Shown here in pieces: positions 53,869-64,000 of a stretch of DNA of 64,000 nucleotides (positions within the stretch are counted from its first letter, which is position 1; every line of letters starts with the position of its first letter). The stretch comes from Mansonella perstans. Taxonomy: Eukaryota > Nematoda > Chromadorea > Rhabditida > Onchocercidae. The translations under genes and the position numbers were made by a program. The notes beneath the pieces are model-generated. The model was given only the letters and a program-made list of their open reading frames with translations, searched no databases and had not been told where the DNA came from. The DNA is taken from NCBI GenBank assembly GCA_037074765.1, contig JBAMDO010000004.1:186001-250000 (forward strand), read 5' to 3'.

Positions 53869-56800
53869 AGACAATGACTGAAGCCTGATCGTTGCATCTA
53901 AATTTCGGACCGATCTTCCGTTTAAATACGTCCAACTAAAATGCTAAGCACTAACAAATGGTACTTCCCATAAAACAGTGTAGCTAGGGAATTTTTTAAG
54001 ATATATGTTTTATTAAAATAGAAATCAAAACTGATCTCCCAGAATGTTCAGGCGCCCAGTGAAAAATTTGCAAGCCTTATAAATATTTCAAGACTGGAAA
54101 AAGAAATATCTTTTCTTATTTCAGGACATAAAATTAATTTAATGAGCAAAAAAGCAATTCGTCTTCAGAAGTAAATTTCACGCAATCAGTTTGTTGCTCC
54201 AACTGTTTTGCTCCAAATTTTTGTAGATAGCTTCAATAATGATATCAACATCATTTTATTGGAACTCGTTTATAGCACTTCAGTATTAATACGATGTTAT
54301 GATATTGCGATTTGCAAAATTTATAATTGTTAGTGTATTTGTTTACGTCGACTTTTACTTGTATATTTTTGGGAAATAAAAATTTTTTTCACAGACGTGT
54401 AGTTATTTTAAATATTGTTTTAAAAATGTAACATAGCATTTCATTCGTTGAAATTTCTATTCTTCACTTCAATTCACAACTGCTTGTTGCTTTCTAAACA
54501 TTACGGTTTTATTCGAAAACTTCAAATTTTCAAACTGAGGTTTGGCTAAAGATGTTCTGAATTCTGAAAAGCAGTTTTCAAAACTAAGCTGTGCACAACT
54601 GTTGATGAAAACTATTCTACCTGTGATTCTGTTTTAAAAAATTACATGATTTTCAGCAACATTTCTGACCTAAATTCTTTATTTTACAGCCAAATCCAAG
54701 GATAGAACTAAACATGGATCTTTTCAGTAAGTCATCAGCATCCAATGGACGCGTCATTCCTTTATACGTGCTTGAACCATGTTTTTATGAAGTAATCAAA
54801 AATTAAAGAGAATTATCGTTTTATATTTGTGAAGTACAGCAATATCAATGCTTGTAGATAAACTAGAGACAAGCAGTAGACTCTGTGCAATTGGAATTTT
54901 TTTGAAGTAGCCAATTCTGAATCATTGCAGTCCAAAAAATGACGGAACAATTTAAACTCTGAACTTTTCTGGAAAATGCACGATTAATTTAATTGACTAC
55001 TCAAGCTGTTGTCGTTTTTATTGATTAGTAATCTAGGTAATCCAGAATCTTTGATTGAAGGAGTAAATATTTAAAAAGATTTTTCAGCATTTCAACCCTG
55101 TTTTCACAAATGTTTACAAAAATGAAAAATGATAAGTAATAGCGTTCCACAGTTTAAAACTACGCAGAATGATTGTGATGCCCGATAAAAAGTGTAGTAA
55201 GACATGAAAGTAGAAGCATAAGCAGCACTGTTGAGCATATTTCTTTATGGAAAAAAAAAAAACAAAAACTTTGATTGCTTTGGACTTCTCATCATTTTTC
55301 GAAAAAAATGAAAGCAAAAAACAGTCAGTTCTCAGCATCTTAAAAAAATTATTCTTTTCCTCATCTCCAAAAAATTTAATCTGCAAGATAATTTGGGGAA
55401 TACGGATAGTTTCAGCCTCGACATTAGATTGCATTGGCCGATGCAAGAAAGTTCTGCTCATTTATTACCTCAAAAAATTAGGAAGTGTCGCTTTGTAATG
55501 AAATGGATAAAAATCTTAAGTTTCACATATTTTCTTAATTTATTTCAAAAAATAACTGCTTAGCTTATGATATTCTCAAAGACAAATCTTTACATACATG
55601 CACATGCAGAATAAGCATATTATAGTGATGTCTGCAGAGTTTTTTAGCTCTTGTAGATAGAGAAATAAAAAAAAAATGATAAGAAATAAAGATATGGAGA
55701 ATTGTTCAGCACATATTTTATCAAACAAAATTTAATTGCTTCAGATTTTTTCATTCTTTCAAAAAAATAAATATTTTCAGTATCTTATTCAAGCATCATT
55801 TGTTCTTCCTTATTTTTTAAATTACAAGAATGAAAAATGACAGTGCAAAAATAATCCAGCAAAATGATTCTAAAAAAAAAGTTTCTGGCAATGACTATGT
55901 TCATGGAGCACAGACATTGCATCGAACGGCGCATAAGATCACCACCTATTATTGCCAGAATGTAGGAAACAACAAATAGAGCAGTATTCATGAATAATAA
56001 ATAAATTTATGAGTGAACAAGATTTAAGTTCCATAACTGAATTAAATTTGCATTAAATAGCACAGACCTGTAAAAAAGAGGGTACAGTTAAAACTGCTAA
56101 AAGTATATTATCCAACTAGCTTCTAATTTTCTAATTTCTGTCCTAGGCTTGCAGCTATGATTCATCGAAGAGCCTAGCTGACTTTCTCTAAATGCGAATA
56201 CATTGTACGTGCAAGAAGATTCAGACTAAGAAATACATTTTGAATCATCGCACATTCTGATATTTGTACTAAATTCTGATGACGTGAATGCAGGAATTAT
56301 TTATACGCATTTATATATAAGTATATTAACGATTAAAATAAAATGTAATTGATGTTTGTAGCATTTAACACAACTATGTCTCATCCTAAAAAGCTTTTAT
56401 GTCCACTTTTATGATTTGAAATAGGAAAATTCAGTAAACGCATTGAATCTTTATCGTTATTGAAGTTTTTTTTTTTTTTTTTTTTTTCAGTTTAATGTTA
56501 AAACGATCGAAATTTTCAGTACAACATAATGTATGATTCAATGAATTGCGAATTTACGATTGGGCACTTATATTTCTTATTTCCTGTAAGGTGTTTTAGG
56601 ATTCATGATGTGTCATATCTCATGTTAAGATTCAGAAATTTTTGACAACATATTATTAGTTCAGCGCAAATGGAATCCTCATTGGTGTAGGTGTTACAAT
56701 CTTCTACCTATAATGGCATCATTCGAGTGCGGTAATTGCTATCACATAACTGCAAAGTGTTTTAATGTATTTTTGAATTTACCCCTGAACAGAAAGATGT

Positions 56801-57200
56801 TAACAGGTAGGGCGTGGCTTAGCGAAGTGTAAGCATCACTCAATAATGTAATGGCATCTGAAATCCAAGAGTGACAACCCAAGAGTGGTTGAGTCAAGGA
56901 GGATGGATAACTTGAGAGTTGGTCTTTGGCAATAAATATTCAAATGAGGACAGCAGTAGTAAATAGGTGAAGAAACTAGAAGGTACAATTGATAGTTTGA
57001 AGTTGATGGATAAGGTATATAACAGATGAGAAAAGTATCCGTGATGAAAGTAGCGAAACTATCGTTAGTAAGGAAAGTGAAAAAAATTGATAGCTTTTTA
57101 TAAAGTTATATCTTCGTTCTTTTATTATTTTAAAATATTTTTCCAGGAAGTGCCAAGAAATAAGAACAGATCTTATAAGATCTTTGATAGGTCTTATAAG
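53869..57200. other. Intergenic DNA between the receptor and MOCS3/UBA4
   Basis: An AATAAA at 54375-54380, about 510 bases after the receptor stop, is a candidate polyadenylation signal. A 22-T run at 56466-56487 and a direct repeat of TCTTATAAGAT just before the MOCS3/UBA4 start (near 57171-57203) are present. No gene was recognised; the open frames near 55114-55498 are A/T-run driven. Confidence 0.5.
56466..56487. repeat. Poly(T) tract, 22 nt
   Basis: An uninterrupted T run followed by CAG. It resembles an over-long acceptor polypyrimidine tract, but no supported exon follows it. Confidence 0.8.
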
Positions 57201-60200
57201 ATGATTGCTGAGAAAGAGCATAATTTGTCAAAGGAGGAAGTGATGAGATATAGCAGGCAAATTCTGGTGCAGGAATTCGGTGTTCAAGGTTGAACAATTT
57301 TATTTCATTTCAATGCATAGGTCCAACGTAATTATTTGTACAATATAGTTGTGGATACAATTAGTTGTGGATACTTTTTCATTTTTGGAGCAATGCTGAA
57401 AAGCACGTTCTCTGTGGATGTATAGTCCAATTAATTACTTTTGCTTGCTTATAATAAACTTATTTGTGATAGGAATTTGTGAATACACTGATTTGATTGC
57501 ATTTTGGAGCATTTAAACTTGTCTAAATAGCTCTCTCTTTTCCTTTTTCTACTGAATATCTTTTTTTTTTTTTCAATATTTCCGAAAGCCAATGAAAACT
57601 TTTTCTTTCAGGTCAAGAAAGGCTACAAGCCACTTCATTATTGATTGTTGGTGCTGGAGGTTTAGGATGTCCTGTTGCACTTTATTGCGCGGGAGCTGGT
57701 AATATATTTTTTCTTCAAGTTGTTTTTTCATAATGAAATAATTCCGACGTATTTATGGTAAACATAAATTTTCAGGAATTGGTCGAATTGGTATTGTGGA
57801 TGGTGATTTCATTTCGTCCAACAATCTTCACCGGCAGATTGCTTATGATGAGGAATCTGTAGGCCAGTCGAAAGCTGATTCGCTAAAATCATCAATTCAA
57901 AGGTATGATATTAGTCCGCAATTTCTATAATACTAAAGTGGGATAAGGTTCATTTTATCAAGTTTTGTTGAAAAGAACTTTATTCTTTTGTTTTCCTTTG
58001 TCTAATTTGTTTGATAAAAATAATAGTATTTCCTAAATTTTTTGTAATTTTAAGGCTCAATAACAACATTCGCATTGATGTGTATAAACATTATTTGTCC
58101 AAACGCAATGCACTAGAAATTGTTTCCAAATATGATATTGTCGCCGATTGTACCGACAATGTCTCCACAAGTTGCGTGAATTTCTGGTTTCTTTCTAAAA
58201 AAAATCCTTTAAAAACCATCATTGTAATTTTTTCTCACTTTTACATACTTTTAGATATTTGATTAATGATACTTGTATATTGACGAAGAAACCTCTAGTA
58301 TCAGGAAGTGCTGTTCGTTGGGATGGTCAGTTGTCAGTATATGGTTATGGTGAGGTAAGCGTGTGCTTGATTTGGTACTGCATCGAGAAAGGATATAACT
58401 GAGTCGATCTTCAGATATACTTTTTCCTTTCATATAAAGAGTCATACTGAGTTTGGAAAATAGTGTTTGAAGATTTCATTGTTTGAGGATTGTCCATGTT
58501 ATCGTTGTTTGTTTCCTAAACCTCCTCCAATGGAAGCGGTAACAAAATGTTCAGATGATGGAGTGATGGGACCAGTGCTTGGTGTTATTGGTAGTATGCA
58601 AGCCAGTGAAATCATCAAAATTGCTGCGATCCAAAAAAGTTCTTTTTTTTCAGTTTTGATTTCTTTTCAAACAACTGTTATCTTTTGTCTCGTTATGCCA
58701 ATGTCTATGGTACTTTGCACATCGTAAAGTTATTCATTTTAGTGTAATGATATTCTTGCTAGCTTTGTTTATTGGTTTATTTAAGGCTGCTTTGCTGGTT
58801 TCTTGTATTTGTTTAATGCTTTGGATGGTACAGCAAAAACTGTCAAGTTAAGACGGCAAAAAGATGGCTGTGCGGTGTGCGGTAAGGAAGCAACTATCAC
58901 TGAACTTGGAGGCTATAAGGAGTTATATGAATGTTCCGACAGGACAAGTGTAAAATTTTGATTTGGAAAAGGCTTGAAATTTTGTAAATTATGCTATTGA
59001 TATATGATCATGGATTTAACAAAGGCAAAGACTAATAAAAGTTTCAAGGATAGAAGGAACAATTTCTGTTTTTTAAACACTTATCCTTGGCACTAACTGA
59101 CACTTTGTAAGTTACTCTCTGTACTGTTTGTTGAAGAATGAATTGTGCAACTAGAGTTTACAAAAGTCACTTCATATATCGATAAATTGCCCTTTACTCT
59201 GAGGATAAAAGAAATTTCCGATATTAAATACTCAACGATACATAAAAAACAAAAATTTAATCAGTTGATTGAAGTCACTTTAAACGAATCTGGGGTTATT
59301 TTTGCAAAAATGCGTTATTTACAAGCAGCTTTGCTTGGATCTCCTATATCTAGCAATTCAAATAGAAGCAAAAGAAAGTTGCTACGTCATTTTAGGCCAA
59401 GATTCTAACGGCGAACGATCGCATTGATCCATATTCTTATCTTAAACTCAGTGAGAACAGGGATAAGAGGCCGTTTTTGATAGATACAAGACAGCCGCAC
59501 GAGTTTAGCATTGGACATCTACCTAATGCTATCAGTAATTTCCTTATATCTTTTTTGGCGTATCAATGTTATGTTGAACATTTTGTTTAATGTTAAGCAA
59601 AAATTGATATTTCTGTGTTTAAATACCATTATTATTATTTTCTTGTGATCTTTGAAAATCAAGCCATACACTTTTTAGATATACCAATCCTAAAGCTTTG
59701 TTGTTCAACTTCGGCAGATGTAATGCGCGAGCTAGGAACAGACATTAATGAAATAAGAAATAAGGGTGGTTAGTTTTTAGATTTTCACAGCTGTGAACAT
59801 TTTCTTGTGTTTTTTTGCATTTGTCAATTTTCTGTGTGAGTAAATCTTCATCAAAAATATCTTTTTATTTTTGAAATGTTCAGAAGTGGAATATGTTATC
59901 AGCAGGTGGTTTCCGCAAAGTTATAAGAATTGACTGTTGGTCATTTTAAAGCTACAGAAACATAAAATATTTTTTGCGTAGATATTCCAATAATTTTTTG
60001 TGCAAAAGAAATAGAGTTGGAAGTATATTCATCCCATATTTTCATGTATTTTATATGCTTGAGAAATTTTCAGTTTTCAAAGAAAAATTTCTAATTAGTG
60101 CTGTTAGAGAGCGGTAATGGATAGGATGGATGGACGTTAAAGTTGCATGAAATTTGTATTATTTTGAATAATGAGTTTGAGGCAAGAGATATTCGGTTTC

Positions 60201-60476
60201 CCTTATTCACATCCTGCAGAATAAGGTTCTTTTCATGAACCAAAAAAAAAAATAAGCCAGAATTAAGTTGATAAAGATATACTTTGTTCTATCTATTTTA
60301 TTAATTTGCTTCACGTATTTACAGTTTATGTGATTTGTCGTAGAGGTGAAGATTCGCAAATAGCAGTACTGTATCTGCGTGAAGAATTTGCTGATTCTTT
60401 GATTTCCTTCAAAGATATCGACGGTGGCTATAAGAAGTGGGCACACGCTGTTGATAAGGATTTCCCCATATATTAG
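57201..60476 (+). CDS. uba-4: MOCS3/UBA4: E1-like adenylyltransferase and sulfurtransferase
   Basis: Ten exons give about 404 aa: 57201-57288, 57612-57698, 57776-57902, 58055-58171, 58255-58354, 58488-58638, 58786-58949, 59396-59534, 59679-59768 and 60325-60476. The protein adenylates and then thiocarboxylates the C-termini of URM1 (tRNA wobble thiolation) and MOCS2A (molybdopterin synthesis). Visible motifs are the nucleotide site [22 protein letters not shown], the ADCTDN loop, zinc cysteines (CPCYRC and CAVCGKE), the catalytic-region [12 protein letters not shown], and a C-terminal rhodanese domain ([19 protein letters not shown]) with active-site loop CRRGEDS. The start is the first ATG before the conserved [12 protein letters not shown]; family members often have a longer N-terminus, so an upstream exon may be missed. 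The fourth donor reads ACAAG|TTGCG and is not canonical. A candidate AATAAA lies at 60580-60585. Confidence 0.93.
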
Positions 60477-60579
60477 AACAAATAATTTGTTCATGTGAGT
60501 TTATGTTGAATTTTCAAATTCCGTTTTCTCAGCAATATTCCGATCATTGTTCGTTGAAAATCACCTAAATATCTTTCCG

Positions 60580-60585
60580 AATAAA
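60580..60585 (+). other. Candidate polyadenylation signal of MOCS3/UBA4
   Basis: Canonical AATAAA, 104 bases after the stop codon, in AT-rich 3' flank. A second AATAAA at 60946-60951 could serve a longer transcript. Confidence 0.5.
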
Positions 60586-63500
60586 CTTAATGATTTATTT
60601 TTTCTTGTGAGTAAGACAGGCTTTATTAATGGAAACTAGCAAGTGAACGGAGTCGAAGAAATTCACGAGACATTTTTATGTTTATTATGTTCATCATGTT
60701 TTTACTGCACTTATGTTGACAAGTAATTATTTTATATACAGCATATTTTTGCGTTCATATTGTATCCGCATCTATTCCCAATGTTTTACCTGTATAATAT
60801 TGCCATTCCCAGTTCATATAGCTGCTTTTTTAAACACTTATTTTTCTTGTCGTGATTCAAAAATTTTAATTTTTTAACTGAGATTACTTATTGATTTTTT
60901 CTTTTTGTTTATTGGATTTTTCATGTCTAGTTCATACGCTAATGAAATAAAGAACAACTTTGTTTTTATTTCCTCATCAGGTACGGTTTAATTCAAATTC
61001 CAGAAATATTGCAAAATTAATATGATTATATGATTAGTTTCGTGCTGCGACATATGTTAGTAGCGAACTTGAATAAACCACATCTCCCAAACCATCGCGT
61101 TTGGGTTAATCTGTGATCGCAATAGGTCAGCGGTTGCGATTTCTATCACCTTAATCTGCGGTGTGACATTGTTTATCCATTATCGCATTAACACAAGCGG
61201 AGATTCTAAGTTTTGTTTTACGTTGCTTTAGAGCATGAATGATGATTTTGTTACTGAAGAATTATGGCAAGTTATTTTGAGCATTTTGTTTGATTTTAAT
61301 TTTTAGTAATTTAATTTTTGGCACAGAAGCTGAAAATTTATTCTGAGAAAAGTGTAGTAAAAAGTCTATTGGGTTAGTAGAACTCTTTCATTTGGAATTT
61401 TCGTGTATTCAACAGTGAAATGAAAATATAATTATGTCAGAGTAATTGTGTTCGCATTCATTGTAATTGCATATTAGTTATTGCTCTTAACTATGGAAAA
61501 ATCAAGCAAACATGAATGAATTTGGAGGTGCTATAATAATACAATCCAATCGTTGGGCAGTGCTCAGCACTTCTAAGCACAAATATTTTAGGAAGATACA
61601 ATCAATGAATGTAGAAATGATTTCAACAAGGACGAAACAACTTAATTAAAAAAATGTTCGGTTAGACATTTGAGCAAACAAGACGTATTGTTTACAGATC
61701 TTCATATCTCACAAGTGTTCTGAAATAAACTGCATTTCGGACACAAAATTATACATTAGTGTAATTCAGCTGAACTTTTCCAGTCACGATTAATATCAAC
61801 TATCAACCCATGTTTACATGTGTATGTATAGTCATTATTTGGGTTATAAAATGTTAGCAATGCCGATTAGATACACATAAGGCATGGCAAGAAATTCTTA
61901 GGACAATTTTTATCAAAGTAAAAAAGTTGCAACTTATACATGCCACAGGTGATTTTAATAATTGTAAACATTTATACTTTTTAATTACTGCTTATGAAGA
62001 ATTAATGATTTTGCAGTGTTTCTTATTTTATTGGTTAAACAAATTTTAGTATAGCATGGGGAAAAAAAATTTTGTATTAGTTTGTTGAAGTATGCTACAC
62101 TAATAATATCATTTCTTATTCAAGCGAAACAGGTGATGTTGTAGTGAATTAGTCCATGTTATTGCCAATCATCCAGCAGTAGTTTTAGCTTGTTAATAGT
62201 ATTTTTAAGTACAAATTGAATCATTAACACTATTTAAGTAAAAACATTAGCACTATTTTTAATTAAAGATTGAAATCAGTCAAGGTGAGTCAAGATAGTC
62301 AAGAATGCCACCCCAAAATGCTTAGTTGAGTTCCTTTCTCGATTATATATAAATATGTCTTCAAACTCTAAAAGACTTAATCATTTGTATATGAATAAAT
62401 GCATTTTAAATACTATTCAAGTGATGTCATTGTGTAAACTATACCAAATTTGTACATTAATTTTGTTAAATTTTTCAAAATATTCGAAAAAAAAAAATGA
62501 AAGGATTCTTTGCAACTGAAACAATCATGATATCAGTTGGTGCTAATTATTGAAATTGTTGAAATTGTAAAATAGTAATAAGTGAATTGATCAAATGATT
62601 TCGCGCATTCATCAATTATTAAGGAATAATGTATAAGTCGTTTGGTTCAATGAAAATAGCAAGTAGCTGTTATATGCATCCATGCTAAAGAATCTTTTAA
62701 GGAACACAGTGGTTGTTGATAGGACCAGGCAAGCAGGACCAAATGTTGATTTTAATGACTCTCCTTTATAGCAAATCGACATTGGACGCATGCTGTGTAG
62801 TAACTCTTTTAGTTGTAAAAGCGTCATCAATGTGAAGGAGGATGTAGCAGCAATAAATGTTAGCCAAAAACAGTCCAGTAGCATAACTCTCCAATAAGTT
62901 GCTGCTACTTTTGGCTCAATAATTGAAAATGCGGTTCAATCTTCAATGGAAAAAGGCAACTAAACTAACATAGCGGGAAAGAATAACCAACCATTATGTT
63001 GGTTGATTGGTTGATTGGAGGAGAAATACCATTTTTTTCTGTTGCGACCGAATCCATCTTTGTGCATTATATTATCTTTTTCCATCTTTCTTTTTACTCC
63101 CTACTACTACTACTACTGCATTTCATGAAAAATTCAAAATGGCACTTCAATTGGTGACATCTCCTTCCAATTTTTTATTAATCATTCTTTTTTAACAAAC
63201 ACTTTCTTCTGCTTGTGTCATTTTTTTTTTTGCATAATTTTTCATTGAGAATAATTATTGTTCTGTTCCACTTTTTGTTTCATTGATGTTTTTAGAAGTG
63301 CTTATAGCTTTGTTTAAATTTTCCAAATTTTTAAAACTCTAATAATTGTAAGACTTTTAATATTGAAAACATTTTTGCCAATCGATAAGATTTTTTAAAG
63401 TAAATATGCTATGTCAAGCATTTCATACTTTTCATATATTTCAATCATTTCAATCTTTGCTGTAACATTTTTGCATTTTTTTTTTTCAATTTAACAATTA

Positions 63501-64000
63501 ACGATTTGTTGTTGCTTTTTCTTGTTAAAATTTATGTTTGAAGTAATAATATATTTTAACTCGTAGTAACATTGAAAATAATATACCGAGAAACTAAATG
63601 AGAAGTCCTTTCAATTCTCTCGTTTGATTGAATTGGTGATAATTATTGCACTACGGTTATTGCGATAACTTTTCAGCTTGTTTGAAACTTCCATGTTTTC
63701 TTGTATTCTGTAACAATATAGACTGTTGTTTATCACGGAGCTTAATAGGCTATCCGGCTATAATTGTGAACTTATACTTACTTACTTATAAGGTCTTTAA
63801 TTTTAGATTATACTTGAAGGAAATGAAGGGACGTAGGAAAAGTTATACTAAATGAAAAATATAAAGGAAAATATGGATTGTGTAATTTTCGAAATTTTAC
63901 TCCTCTTATTTTTTAAACTCAAATTTCAAAAAAAAATGCGAATCGAAATTTGGGGAAGGCTTCATTGATCGTTCGAACTGCATTACCTTTACCAATGAAC
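60586..64000. other. Right-hand gene-poor interval
   Basis: AT-rich sequence with no supported gene. It contains two neighbouring hairpins (61086-61140) in a locally less AT-rich patch (about 61070-61205), a (TAC)n stretch near 63100-63117 and several T runs. The minus-strand open frame at 62612-62884 has no family resemblance. Confidence 0.45.
61086..61140. other. Two adjacent perfect 7-bp stem-loops
   Basis: CCCAAAC (61086-61092) pairs with GTTTGGG (61099-61105) around a 6-nt loop. ATCGCAA (61116-61122) pairs with TTGCGAT (61134-61140) around an 11-nt loop. The base pairing is read directly from the sequence; function is unknown. Confidence 0.6.

Noticed and set aside
54900..55500. Opposed open frames around 55114-55498
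   Set aside because: Driven by A and T homopolymers; no motif on either strand.
56810..56900. Less AT-rich stretch considered as a tRNA or small RNA
   Set aside because: No acceptor stem, anticodon arm or T-loop pattern could be folded by eye.
59145..59408. 87-codon open frame in MOCS3/UBA4 intron 7
   Set aside because: It does not resemble the E1-like or rhodanese domains. Splicing 58949 to 59396 gives the expected continuous protein in phase.
62612..62884. 90-codon minus-strand open frame
   Set aside because: No start context, no splice partners and no resemblance to a known family.

Overview
The window looks like nuclear DNA of a nematode, most likely a clade III/filarial-type worm. It is strongly AT-rich, genes are split into many small exons with GT...TTTCAG or TTTTAG introns, and the proteins match nematode or animal families, notably a twitchin (unc-22) N-terminus. 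There are no bacterial operons, rRNA, CRISPR arrays or recognisable tRNAs. Most genes were assembled exon by exon by following reading frame across splice sites. Nearly every junction closes in phase, and the exceptions are reported as findings.

Layout. 147-8179 (-): 5' part of the twitchin/unc-22 giant muscle kinase gene, running off the left edge. 8180-12.8 kb: AT-rich upstream DNA. 12.8-15.76 kb (-): a scatter of GC-richer open segments, possibly a decayed or poorly resolved gene lying just behind the next one. 15848-23969 (-): a complete DENND4/CRAG-type Rab10 exchange factor, 25 exons. 24542-25226 (+): a small, unrecognised single-membrane-span protein, head to head with DENND4. 27147-29676 (+): actin capping protein alpha, 286 aa, complete. 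31741-32353 (+): a tentative 70-aa membrane protein. 33770-35106 (+): Rap1 small GTPase, complete. 36079-36399 (+): a broken coding-like remnant, followed by about 7.6 kb without recognisable genes. 44041-53868 (+): a 26-exon orphan class C GPCR whose ectodomain contains two Venus-flytrap modules in tandem. 57201-60476 (+): MOCS3/UBA4, the E1-like plus rhodanese sulfur-transfer enzyme. 60.5-64 kb: AT-rich DNA with a pair of hairpins and no gene seen.

The genes do not form one pathway. Themes are muscle and cytoskeleton (twitchin, capping protein), small-GTPase signalling and traffic (DENND4, Rap1), cell-surface sensing (the class C receptor) and sulfur transfer (MOCS3/UBA4). The observation most worth following is the double-flytrap receptor. 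Next are the possible gene behind DENND4, the damaged splice donor in MOCS3/UBA4, the frame switch in the twitchin linker and the local duplication at the DENND4 5' end.
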